From contig NZ_NHSN01000016.1 of the NCBI RefSeq assembly GCF_016653405.1, forward strand, positions 124,001 through 188,000: DNA of 64,000 bases, written 5' to 3'. Shown here piece after piece: positions 31,664-38,488 of the stretch. The translations under genes were made by a program, and so were the position numbers. Numbering within the stretch: position 1 is the stretch's first letter; each line of letters starts with the position of its first letter. The notes under the pieces were generated by a model. The model saw only the letters and a list, made by a program, of their open reading frames with translations. It did no database searches and was not told the DNA's origin. This stretch comes from Halorhodospira halophila (GTDB lineage Bacteria; Pseudomonadota; Gammaproteobacteria; Nitrococcales; Halorhodospiraceae).

Positions 31664-33195
31664 ACCGTCACCCCCGCCTGCTTGGCCTTGGCCTTGCCTT
31701 TGGCGAATGCGATCTGCCGGCTCTTGACCCAGGAGAGCATCGCCGGGCCCGGCTCACGCGGGGCGACGTTGCGCAGGCTCGGGTGGTTCGGCCAGGTGCC
31801 GAACTTTTCCTTGAACTTGTTGGCCGCCCAGCCGTCCTTGTAGCCGCGTTGTTGCGCCACCCCACGCAGTTCGGCGTAGAAGCGGGCTTGCTCGACCAGG
31901 CGATCCCCCTGGGCTTGCTGCTTTGTGCGCCCCTGCTCGTCGGTCTCGAGCAGATCACCCTCGACGAACGCGACCTCGCGGCGCTTGCGCGGCGGCTCCC
32001 ACCCGCACGCAGGACAGTCTCGGCGGTGCTCGTAGACCAGCGAGCACTCGCCGCAGGTGATCGGCTCACTCTCCTTCTTGCGCCGGCTCACGACCCGATC
32101 CTGGACCCGCTCGGCGCCCGAGAGCGTCCACTCCACAGGGTCCGATACCCGCCCCAGGGTTCGGCGCACGCCGCCGTGGTCGATCACGATGGCGTCCTCC
32201 TTGCCCGGCGCGGGGCGCAGCACCCGGCCTACGGTCTGGTGGTAGCGCACGAGGCTTTTGGTCGGACGGGCGAGGACGACGCAGGAGAGCGCAGGGGCGT
32301 CGAAGCCGAAGGTGAGCACGTCCACGTTGACGACCACCTGGCTGGCGCCGCTGTAGACCCGCTCTGTGACCGCATCGCGCTCGGCGCGCTGCATCCCGCC
32401 GTGGATGTAGTCGGCCCGGACGCCGACATCACGGAAGCGGTCACGCAGGCTCAGGGCATGGGCCACCGAGTTGGCGAAGACGACCGTCTGCCGATCCGGG
32501 GCGATCCGTCCCCACTGCTCCACCACGTCACCGACCATCTTGGGCGTGTTCCACCGCTGCTCGATGCCGGCTGACTCGAAATCGCCGCGGGCCTGCTTGA
32601 GCCCGGACAGATCAGCCGGGGTCGGCTCGAAGTAGCGCGCCGGCACCAGGTAACCGTCTTCGGTGAGTTCCTGCACCGTGGCCGCTTGGATGATCTGCTC
32701 GTAGAGCATCCCCAACCCCCGGCCGTCACCGCGCGCCGGGGTGGCGGTCAACCCGAGGATGATGGCGTTCGAGTAGTGCTCGCGGAGAATCCGCAGGTAG
32801 GTCGGAGCGACGGACAGGTGCGCCTCATCGACGATCACCAGATCGGCGCCTGGGGCCCGGCCGATGCGCCCCTTGTCGAGCCAGGAGCGCAGCGTGTCCC
32901 AGGAGCAAATCTGCGCCGGCTCTTGCGGGCACCGCCTCTGACCGGCCATGACGATGCCGTGAGGCACCTGAGCCCGGCCGAACGTGGCGCTGGCCTGTCG
33001 GATCAGCTCGCGGCGCGGAGCGAAGAACGCCACACGGCGGCCCTTGGCAACAGCCCCCGCGGCAATGGCCGATGAGATCATCGTCTTGCCGGAACCTGTG
33101 GGGCTACTCAGGATCAGCGCGCGAGAGCCGGCACTGATGGCCCGGCGCAAGCGGTCGATGGCCTGGGCCTGGAAGGGACGGAGGCTGCTCACCAT
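31660..33195 (-). CDS. DEAD/DEAH-box SF2 helicase with C-terminal zinc motif
   Basis: 511 residues. Helicase motifs in order: Q-like MVSSLRPFQAQAIDRLRR, Walker A SSPTGSGKT (about 32-40), Ia APRRELI, II VDEAH (about 127), III GLTATPARGDG, then a C-terminal RecA domain with QTVVFANSVAHA, GGMQRAERD, NVDVLTFGFDAP and motif VI HQTVGRVLRPAPG. Four cysteines (ITCGECSLV and DCPACGWEPP) near 395-415 form a zinc ribbon. This family replaces DnaB-type helicases in several temperate phages. It overlaps the primase by 4 and the O-like gene by 7 bases. Confidence 0.85.
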   Translation of the reverse strand: MVSSLRPFQAQAIDRLRRAISAGSRALILSSPTGSGKTMISSAIAAGAVAKGRRVAFFAPRRELIRQASATFGRAQVPHGIVMAGQRRCPQEPAQICSWDTLRSWLDKGRIGRAPGADLVIVDEAHLSVAPTYLRILREHYSNAIILGLTATPARGDGRGLGMLYEQIIQAATVQELTEDGYLVPARYFEPTPADLSGLKQARGDFESAGIEQRWNTPKMVGDVVEQWGRIAPDRQTVVFANSVAHALSLRDRFRDVGVRADYIHGGMQRAERDAVTERVYSGASQVVVNVDVLTFGFDAPALSCVVLARPTKSLVRYHQTVGRVLRPAPGKEDAIVIDHGGVRRTLGRVSDPVEWTLSGAERVQDRVVSRRKKESEPITCGECSLVYEHRRDCPACGWEPPRKRREVAFVEGDLLETDEQGRTKQQAQGDRLVEQARFYAELRGVAQQRGYKDGWAANKFKEKFGTWPNHPSLRNVAPREPGPAMLSWVKSRQIAFAKGKAKAKQAGVTV

Positions 33196-33728
33196 GGCAC
33201 GTCCTCCTCCGAGGCGAAGCCCCCGCGCGCATCCTCTCCCCTATCTACTACCTCTATATCCCCCTTCCTATTGCCGGGGGAGTTCTTTTCTGTGTCTGAG
33301 TCTGTATCTGCCTCTGTATCTGGCCCGTTTCGGGAACGTTTCTGTAACGTTTCACCCGTTTCACTCGAAGCCTTCGCCCGCTTGTTCGCCCGGTGCGCCT
33401 GGACCCGGGCGGTGCTGTTGTCGCTCTTGTACTGGCGCTTGTGCCAGCCAAGGGGCTGCCAGTTCTGGTCAATCAGCCCGACCTCACGCAGCCGGCGGTT
33501 CAACTCGCCCAACTCTCGGACCTGGAGCCCGAGCTTGACGGCCAGCTTGCGCTCCAGGAGTTCCACGTCGGTGTTCTGGTCGAGGATTCCCTTGCCCTTG
33601 CAAGCCAGTAACGCGACGTAGTGCCAGCGATCCTCGAACGCGAGTAAGCGCAGCTTCTCGTCGTCCACGATCTCGGTGTAGAGGCGGAACCAGGGCAGGG
33701 ATTGGTTGCTGTTCTTGTTCTTGGCCAT
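33189..33728 (-). CDS. Replication-initiation O-like winged-helix protein
   Basis: 179 residues. The first 100 are a winged-helix-like domain: LPWFRLYTEIVDDEKLRLLA, HYVALLACKGKGIL, then LGLQVRELGELNRRLREVGL and a following hydrophobic strand. The rest is disordered, charged and rich in Ser/Thr/Asp (ETGETLQKRSRNGPD to the C terminus). Proteins of this form in the gene order helicase, primase are phage replication initiators comparable to lambda O, and their own gene often contains the origin. No iteron array was noticed. TGATG links it to a 30-residue ORF. Confidence 0.6.
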   Translation of the reverse strand: MAKNKNSNQSLPWFRLYTEIVDDEKLRLLAFEDRWHYVALLACKGKGILDQNTDVELLERKLAVKLGLQVRELGELNRRLREVGLIDQNWQPLGWHKRQYKSDNSTARVQAHRANKRAKASSETGETLQKRSRNGPDTEADTDSDTEKNSPGNRKGDIEVVDRGEDARGGFASEEDVPW

Positions 33729-33820
33729 CAGCGTTGCCCCCCGCTGCTGACGGCCGCTTTTACCGGGTTCGACTTCGCTGTCTGCACTAGGTGCTTGCCG
33801 ATGCTGTCCGTGAGTGTCAT
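33728..33820 (-). CDS. 30-residue leader ORF before the replication genes
   Basis: ATG at 33820 with GAGG 9 bases upstream; the product is MTLTDSIGKHLVQTAKSNPV followed by KAAVSSGGQR. Its stop overlaps the next ATG as TGATG, so it may couple translation of the replication genes or be a small regulator at the place where lambda has cII. Too short to assign. Confidence 0.4.
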   Translation of the reverse strand: MTLTDSIGKHLVQTAKSNPVKAAVSSGGQR

Positions 33821-33849
33821 GCTCAAATCCTCAACTTAAGGGTTGATCC

Positions 33850-33895
33850 AGAACCCCGGCTCATGGCCCGTCACAGCCGCCGGGGTTCTTTTTTT
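33850..33895 (+). terminator. Rightward intrinsic terminator-like hairpin downstream of cro
   Basis: AGAACCCCGGC and GCCGGGGTTCT form a perfect 11-bp stem with an 18-base loop, followed by TTTTTTT on the plus strand. Reading leftward from cro, the stem has no U-tract, so it should not stop the early-left transcript. It would stop rightward transcripts entering the switch region, or act as an RNA structure in the leader of the replication operon. Confidence 0.65.
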
Positions 33896-33913
33896 GCCCT
33901 ACTCATTGCCCAT

Positions 33914-34171
33914 TCACCGCTGGGCCACCCCTCCCTCCTTTGCTGCCTCGCTCCGGTGTGGTGATGTGAAAACATCCGGCCTGAGCTCCTCGGCGGTCAC
34001 TGCCCCGCTGGTCAGGCGCTCGATCACCCGGCACCGCTCGGCGGAGACACGCCGTATCCCGTACATCCAGTGCTTGACGGCGCTAACGCTGACGCCGATT
34101 TCGCGCGCCAGGCGTGCGAGCGTCGTTCTCACTGGCTCGTCCTGCCCGTACACCCACGCTCGTAGATCCAT
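33914..34171 (-). CDS. cro: Cro/YdaS-like DNA-binding protein
   Basis: 85 residues. A five-helix lambda-repressor-like HTH: TTLARLAREIGVSVSAVKHW (helices 1-3) followed by MYGIRRVSAERCRVIERLTS and TAEELRPDVF, as in YdaS/Cro proteins of lambdoid phages. The C-terminal tail is polar. It is divergent from the CI-like gene, with 223 bases between them, and is the first gene of the leftward operon. It would repress the repressor promoter during lytic growth. A GGTAC-N5-GTA site lies about 10 bases upstream of its start codon. Confidence 0.75.
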   Translation of the reverse strand: MDLRAWVYGQDEPVRTTLARLAREIGVSVSAVKHWMYGIRRVSAERCRVIERLTSGAVTAEELRPDVFTSPHRSEAAKEGGVAQR

Positions 34172-34179
34172 ACCCTAAA

Positions 34180-34192
34180 GGTACTCGCAGTA
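34180..34192. promoter_or_regulatory. Operator-like site near the cro start
   Basis: GGTACTCGCAGTA: TAC and GTA half-sites around TCGCA, with TACT/AGTA forming a perfect inverted repeat. It shares the layout GGTAC-N5-GTA with sites at 34290 and 35173. It overlaps the likely minus-strand -10 region for cro, so binding would block cro transcription. No protein binding has been shown. Confidence 0.5.
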
Positions 34193-34289
34193 GCGCACCA
34201 AGGCAAGAAAGGGGAGCAAATGTCACAAGCGCCAAGCGGGCGCAGACCAGTGGAAAGATCGAGCGGCTTGTCTAAACTTGAGGCGCAAG

Positions 34290-34303
34290 GGTACATTGAG
34301 TAC
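34290..34303. promoter_or_regulatory. Operator-like site in the cro/cI intergenic region
   Basis: GGTACATTGAGTAC: GTAC at both ends is a perfect inverted repeat around ATTGA. Same layout as the sites at 34180 and 35173. It lies about 92 bases before the repressor start; a weak plus-strand promoter TTGAGG-N17-TACACA spans it, so it is a candidate for autoregulation of the repressor. Confidence 0.5.
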
Positions 34304-34394
34304 ACACACCCCTTGCACGGGCAATCCGCCCAAAAGAAGGGGGGAGGGAAGTGAAAAAATCCGCGCGCGATGAACTAACGAAAAGGTAAGAGCT

Positions 34395-35000
34395 GTGTCT
34401 GAAAACTCTTGGAGGGAGCGAGCACGCGAACGGATGCGTGAGCTGAACCTAACGACGGACGACCTCGCGGCTGCGCTAGGGGTTACCCGCTCGGCGGTCG
34501 GCCACGCACTCCGCGGACGCACCCGGATCAACACCGACCAACTGCTCACCCTCTCCACAACCCTGGAGTGCTCCCCGACTTGGCTGCTTATCGGCGACCA
34601 ACATGGAGCGGAACTAGACCCGGGCATCACCCCCCTCTACCAGTGGGAGGTTGCCCGTCAACTAGGTAAAGGAATGAAGCCTGATAACGACAGCGTTGTG
34701 GACTGGTTGCCATCGCCGGAGCCACACCGGACTTACATTGCCTTCAGCGTGCCTCACCTAATCTCGGTGGCCGATCACTTTGCCGAAGGAGACCGAATTT
34801 ACATCGATGTCGACCTCGAACCCGAGCACATGCGGTTTGTACTTGCCCTGATTGACGGAGAACCGATGATTCGTCGCTACCTCAAAGAAGGGGGGCAAGC
34901 CTTCCTCGCGCCCACCAACCCGAACTGGCCTGCCCAGCCAACCCCGGCCGAGCAAGCCGAGATCATCGGCGTTATCACGCAGCGAATCCAAAAGCTTTAG
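34395..35000 (+). CDS. CI-like phage repressor (HTH plus S24-like domain)
   Basis: 201 residues from the GTG at 34395. The HTH is at about 10-60: NLTTDDLAAALGVTRSAVGH and RGRTRINTDQLLTLS. The C-terminal half has the S24/LexA dimerisation fold: SVADHFAEGDRIYID aligns its Ser with the nucleophile of the SMxPTFxxGD motif, and GEPMIRRYLKEGG aligns with the strand bearing the catalytic Lys, where this protein has Arg. DNA in this gene is less GC-rich than around it. It should keep the lysogen silent by binding the GGTAC-N5-GTA sites; autocleavage is doubtful. A clear terminator follows at 35087. Confidence 0.8.
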   Translation: MSENSWRERARERMRELNLTTDDLAAALGVTRSAVGHALRGRTRINTDQLLTLSTTLECSPTWLLIGDQHGAELDPGITPLYQWEVARQLGKGMKPDNDSVVDWLPSPEPHRTYIAFSVPHLISVADHFAEGDRIYIDVDLEPEHMRFVLALIDGEPMIRRYLKEGGQAFLAPTNPNWPAQPTPAEQAEIIGVITQRIQKL

Positions 35001-35086
35001 CTCCCCCGCCCCCCCCCTCCGCAAGACCACCGAGCCTCGTGACTGCGACACCCTGACACATATACTTTTGTTCATTCAGCCCTGAT

Positions 35087-35114
35087 GCCCGGCGCGCACC
35101 GCCGGGCTTTTTTT
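35087..35114 (+). terminator. Intrinsic terminator of the repressor transcript
   Basis: GCCCGGCG, a 5-base loop CGCAC and CGCCGGGC, followed by seven T. The stem is perfect over 8 bp. It lies 86 bases after the repressor stop and before the early rightward promoter region, so it insulates the early operon from the repressor transcript. Confidence 0.85.
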
Positions 35115-35138
35115 GCCTGCCTGTGTGACAAATAGTAC

Positions 35139-35185
35139 TTGCAAGTGGTACCGCACCTGTCTACTCTTTGAGGTACAGAATGTAG
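35139..35185 (+). promoter_or_regulatory. Early rightward promoter with operator-like site
   Basis: A candidate -35 TTGCAA (35139-35144) and -10 TACTCT (35162-35167) with a 17-base spacer. Just downstream, GGTACAGAATGTA (35172-35184) repeats the GGTAC-N5-GTA layout of the two sites in the cro/cI gap. ACTTGCAAGT (35137-35146) is also a perfect palindrome over the -35. The early operon starts at 35202. Repression by the CI-like protein at this promoter is an inference. Confidence 0.5.
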
Positions 35186-35201
35186 CCCAGGAGCGTCCGT
35201 C

Positions 35202-35513
35202 ATGTACCGCCTCCCCGGACACACCGACCCGATTGACCTTGCCGAGCGGGTCCATGCGCACCGCGAGGGACTGATCTGCGCCCGTGAGGACGCCATCGAC
35301 CGCCGGGCCGCCGAGCACATCCAGGACGCCGAGAACGGGCGGCATGACCTGGAACTGATCGAGTACGCCTTCCAGCACGACCTGGAGCACCGGCTGTTCC
35401 GTGCCCTGCGCAAGTCCGCCCTGGCCGGGCATGAGCCGGCGCGTACCGCCTACTACGACCTGATGGACCGCTGGGCCCGCGAGCGGGTCGAGGACGAGGA
35501 CCGCGAGCAATGA
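35202..35513 (+). CDS. First early rightward protein, unknown function
   Basis: 103 residues, acidic and helical: DPIDLAERVHAHREGLICAR, then HIQDAENGRHDLELIEYAF and a C-terminal RTAYYDLMDRWARERVEDED. No family recognised. The ATG at 35202 follows a GGAG. As first gene of the repressible early operon it may be a host-takeover or regulatory protein; nothing in the sequence decides this. Confidence 0.5.
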   Translation: MYRLPGHTDPIDLAERVHAHREGLICAREDAIDRRAAEHIQDAENGRHDLELIEYAFQHDLEHRLFRALRKSALAGHEPARTAYYDLMDRWARERVEDEDREQ

Positions 35514-35590
35514 AAGACGCCATGGGGGCCGTGCTCGCTGTCACGGCGCTGATTCTTCTGATGGGCCTGGAAACCGCCCTGGGAGGGTGA
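35510..35590 (+). CDS. 26-residue single-TM microprotein
   Basis: ATG at 35510 overlaps the preceding stop as ATGA; the stop lies 1 base before the next ATG. The product has a short polar start (MKDAM), one hydrophobic span (GAVLAVTALILLMGL) and an end in ETALGG. The tight fit between two coupled genes suggests it is translated. A membrane microprotein of unknown role. Confidence 0.45.
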   Translation: MKDAMGAVLAVTALILLMGLETALGG

Positions 35591-35591
35591 C

Positions 35592-35816
35592 ATGGACGAG
35601 AAAACGGCCGACGAGGTTATCGACCGGATCTTCGCGGCACGCATGGCCCTGGCCCGCGCCGAGTTGGACGAGTGGACGCAGGTGCTGGCTTCGGTGATCG
35701 GTGGGCTGAAATCGGACCTCGCCACGGTGGCGACAGCGCCCAACGCACAAGGTGCGCTTCTCAGCATCGCGCACCGCCTAGAAGCGCGCGCGGCAGGGCT
35801 GGAGGAAGGGCAATGA
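35592..35816 (+). CDS. Small helical phage protein, unknown function
   Basis: 74 residues, nearly all helix: MDEKTADEVIDRIFAARMAL, then LDEWTQVLASVIGGLKSDL and SIAHRLEARAAGLEEGQ. It starts one base after the microprotein stop behind GGGAGGG. No family is recognised. Confidence 0.5.
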   Translation: MDEKTADEVIDRIFAARMALARAELDEWTQVLASVIGGLKSDLATVATAPNAQGALLSIAHRLEARAAGLEEGQ

Positions 35817-35950
35817 GCGCCCCGTTCACGGAGGGCGTCCGCGCTCGCCAGCGCGGCGAGGAGAGCGACCCACCGGCCGAGCCCGAGGCGCGGGAGCAGT
35901 ACGAGGCGGGCTACGTCGCCGCCGAGGACGTAGAGGAGCTAGGGCTGTGA
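35813..35950 (+). CDS. 45-residue acidic phage protein
   Basis: ATG at 35813 overlaps the upstream stop (ATGA), and GTGA joins it to the next gene. The product is MSAPFTEGVRARQRGEESDP, then a Glu-rich end with YEAGYVAAEDVEELGL. The pattern F..G..ARQRG.....P resembles tiny conserved proteins (Rmf-like or CrpP-like) that start with a short helix containing a G-x-x-A motif, but this is too weak to name. Unknown function. Confidence 0.4.
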   Translation: MSAPFTEGVRARQRGEESDPPAEPEAREQYEAGYVAAEDVEELGL

Positions 35951-36249
35951 AAGACACCCCTGCACAGACGATGACGCCATCCGTCCGCGCCGCGGTGATC
36001 CGGGAAGCGCGCCAGCGCACCCGCGAGTCCTTGCAGGTGGCCCTGGCGAGCCTGGATGAGCACGAGCGCGATGCACTGGCCGACGCCCTCGCAACGTGGA
36101 TCACCGAGCGCACGTTTTGCGCCACACCCGGCGAGCGGGCGATCAACGGCATGGTCACCGACGCCCTGGAGCGCCGGGGAATCGACATTTGGGAAGGGCC
36201 GATTGGCCCGACTGTAGAGCGGGGCGACCCCGCTGAGGAGGAAGCGTGA
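35947..36249 (+). CDS. Early phage protein, unknown function
   Basis: 100 residues from a GTG. Helical first half (TPSVRAAVIREARQRTRESL and SLDEHERDALADALATWI), then GERAINGMVTDALERRGIDI and a short acidic tail. It lies directly before the recombination genes with a 4-base overlap, so it could be a recombination accessory. No family recognised. Confidence 0.5.
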   Translation: MKDTPAQTMTPSVRAAVIREARQRTRESLQVALASLDEHERDALADALATWITERTFCATPGERAINGMVTDALERRGIDIWEGPIGPTVERGDPAEEEA

Positions 36250-37046
36250 GCGAGAGCACTGCCATTGAGCACAACCGGGAGTCTGTGCCGGCACGCTCTG
36301 AGGCACCCGACAACGGGAGCCTGGTTCAGAAAATCATCCGCGCGGCATCCGACCCGTCAACCGACGTGGAGAAGATGGAACGCCTCTGGTCGATGTACGA
36401 GCGGATCGAGGCGCGCAACGCCGAGGCCGAGTTCAACCGCGCGATGTCCCGCTGCCAACGCCAGATGGGGCGGGTCTCGGCTGACGCCAATAACCCGCAG
36501 ACCCGTAGCCGGTACGCCACCTACGCGCGGATGGATGCCGCCCTGCGCCCGATCTACACCCAGGAGGGCTTCTCGCTGTCGTTCGATACCGAGGCGGTGC
36601 AGGACGGCTGGGTGCGCGTGCTCTGCTACGTCTCGCATGAGACCGGCCACACCCGCACCTACCGGGTGGACATGCCCTCCGATGGGATCGGCGCCAAGGG
36701 CAACGCCGTGATGACCCGCACCCACGCCAGCGGCTCGGCGATGAGCTACGGGATGCGCTACCTGCTCAAGCTGATCTTCAACGTCGCCATCGGCGAGGAC
36801 GACGACGACGGCAACGCCGCCGCCAACCCACCCCGCCCTGCTGCCCAGGGCAGCCAGACCGTCAACGCCGAGCAGCTTGCCGCCATCGAAGGGGCGCTGC
36901 GCCGCTGCCCCGAGGGCACCCAGGGCCGCGTGCTCAAAAGCATGAAGGTCGAGCGCCTGACCGACATCCCGGCCTCGACTGTGCCCACCGTACTCAAGCG
37001 ACTGGAACTGACCGCGAAGCATCACAGCCAGGAGGCATCCGAATGA
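36246..37046 (+). CDS. ERF-family single-strand annealing protein
   Basis: 266 residues from the GTG at 36246. Family features: LVQKIIRAASDPSTDVEKME, an Arg/Asn-rich helix (NAEAEFNRAMSRCQRQMG), RYATYARMDAALRPIY, GFSLSFDTEA and the core MTRTHASGSAMSYGMRYLL, ending in IGEDDDDGN. P22 Erf anneals complementary strands in RecA-independent recombination and helps circularise the genome. The C terminus (from about 200) is a separate helical tail, as in other ERF proteins. Its natural partner is the exonuclease encoded next. Confidence 0.85.
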   Translation: MSESTAIEHNRESVPARSEAPDNGSLVQKIIRAASDPSTDVEKMERLWSMYERIEARNAEAEFNRAMSRCQRQMGRVSADANNPQTRSRYATYARMDAALRPIYTQEGFSLSFDTEAVQDGWVRVLCYVSHETGHTRTYRVDMPSDGIGAKGNAVMTRTHASGSAMSYGMRYLLKLIFNVAIGEDDDDGNAAANPPRPAAQGSQTVNAEQLAAIEGALRRCPEGTQGRVLKSMKVERLTDIPASTVPTVLKRLELTAKHHSQEASE

Positions 37047-37753
37047 TCGTCCACGACGTGGAACAGGGCACCCCCGAGTGGCACCGCGCCCGCGCGGGGG
37101 TCATTACCGCAAGCCGCTTCGCCATGCTGCGGGAACGCATGAAGACGGGGGCGAACAAGGGCGACTGGAAACAGGATGCACGCAAGTACGCGATGCGCCT
37201 GGCTATCGAGCGGATCACCGGCTGGCCGCTGGACGTGGACGAGTACCAGCCCTGGCAGGCCGAACGTGGTCACCGGCACGAGGAGGAGGCGCGGGAAACC
37301 CTGTCGCTGATCCTCGGCGCCGACATCGAGCAGGTCGGCTTCGTCACCACCGATTGCGGCCGCTTCGGATGCAGCCCCGACGGGCTGATCGGCTCGGACG
37401 GGGGCGCCGAGTTCAAGGCATTCCTCGACCCGACCAAGATCATGGCCATGTGGCTAGACGACGACTTCTCCGAGGTCCGCGACCAGGTGCAGGGGTGCAT
37501 GTGGATCTGCGAGCGCGACTGGTGGGCGGTCTTCCCCTACCACCCCGGCCTGAACCCGAAGCTCCACCGCGAGCACGCCGACCCGGACTACATCCAGGCG
37601 CTCACCGCCGACCTGACCGCCTTCGACGCCCTGGTGGAGTCCTACCAGATTCGCCTGGCCGATGACGGAACCCGCGCCCCCGAGGAAACGGCCGCCTCGC
37701 AGAGCGAGGACGACGAAAGCGTCGTGGGCATTTTTGAGGGAGGCAGCGCGTGA
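37043..37753 (+). CDS. YqaJ/lambda-exonuclease-family recombination nuclease
   Basis: 236 residues. Motifs in order: QGTPEWHRARAGVITASRFA at the N terminus (typical WxxxRxGxxTASxF), QAERGHRHEEEARE (conserved Glu in GxxxEExA), FGCSPDGLIG and GAEFKAF (Asp and E-x-K metal site), and a later VRDQVQGCMWICERDWWAVF, matching the QxQxxmxvt helix. It should degrade one strand of linear duplex DNA 5' to 3', leaving 3' tails for the ERF protein. It overlaps the ERF gene by 4 bases. Confidence 0.85.
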   Translation: MIVHDVEQGTPEWHRARAGVITASRFAMLRERMKTGANKGDWKQDARKYAMRLAIERITGWPLDVDEYQPWQAERGHRHEEEARETLSLILGADIEQVGFVTTDCGRFGCSPDGLIGSDGGAEFKAFLDPTKIMAMWLDDDFSEVRDQVQGCMWICERDWWAVFPYHPGLNPKLHREHADPDYIQALTADLTAFDALVESYQIRLADDGTRAPEETAASQSEDDESVVGIFEGGSA

Positions 37754-38475
37754 TGCAGCACGTCTTCCGCGTCGTGGACCTGGAGACAACCGGGTTGGAT
37801 CCGGAGCGCGACGGGATCTGCGAGTTCGCCTCGGTCGATGTCGCGGTCGATACCGCGACCGGAGAGAGCGAGGTGATCGCCTACTGCCAACAGATCACCA
37901 ACCCGGGGCAACCGATCCCCGCCTCGGCCAGCGCCATCCACCACCTGACCGACGAGGACGTGGCCGATGCCCCGTCCCCGATGGACTGGCTAGCGCGAGC
38001 CGCGCAGCACCCGGGTCCGCTGGTCGCACACAACGCCGAGTTCGAGCGGGCATTTTTCGAGTGCCACGGCATCAACAACGCCACCTGGCTCTGCACCCAG
38101 CGCCTTGCAAAGCATCTGCTGCCGGGCCTGGAAAGCTACTCGAACCAGTTTCTTCGCTACCACCTCGGCCTCATTGCCCCGGGCGCGAAGGGGATGCCGG
38201 CGCACCGGGCCCTGGCCGATTGCTACGTCACAGCCGCGCTGCTGGGCAACCTGCTGGCCCGCGATCACGGCTGCCCGAGCATCCGCGCCTTGATCGACTA
38301 CGCCGATCAGCCGGTGGCCCTGGAGCGAATGATGTTCGGCAGGTACCGCGGCCGCCGGTGGGAGGAGGTACCGACCGATTACCTGCGCTGGATGCAGCGC
38401 CAGGCAGACGGATGGGACCGCGACACCGAGCACACCCTGGAACTGGAACTTCAAAACCGCTGCGTCACGGTCTGA
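37750..38475 (+). CDS. DnaQ-like 3'-5' exonuclease with DUF3820-type C terminus
   Basis: 241 residues. DEDDh motifs: ExoI VVDLETTGLD, ExoII VAHNAEFERAFF, ExoIII MPAHRALADCYV with His. The C-terminal 50 residues (MMFGRYRGRRWEEVPTDYLR) match the short DNA-contact region that follows this domain in exodeoxyribonuclease X-like proteins. It may trim 3' ends in phage recombination or proofread. It is coupled to the YqaJ-type gene by a GTGATG-type overlap. Confidence 0.8.
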   Translation: MMQHVFRVVDLETTGLDPERDGICEFASVDVAVDTATGESEVIAYCQQITNPGQPIPASASAIHHLTDEDVADAPSPMDWLARAAQHPGPLVAHNAEFERAFFECHGINNATWLCTQRLAKHLLPGLESYSNQFLRYHLGLIAPGAKGMPAHRALADCYVTAALLGNLLARDHGCPSIRALIDYADQPVALERMMFGRYRGRRWEEVPTDYLRWMQRQADGWDRDTEHTLELELQNRCVTV

Positions 38476-38488
38476 GGAGGCCGCCGCC

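Noticed and set aside
1-34000. Phage-encoded single-subunit RNA polymerase, as in T7- or N4-like phages
   Set aside because: No product shows the conserved polymerase motifs; the late operon layout instead suggests antitermination.
34395-35000. Restriction or toxin-antitoxin regulator instead of CI
   Set aside because: Divergent partner is Cro/YdaS-like, the C-terminal half has the S24 fold and the gene lies between phage early operons.
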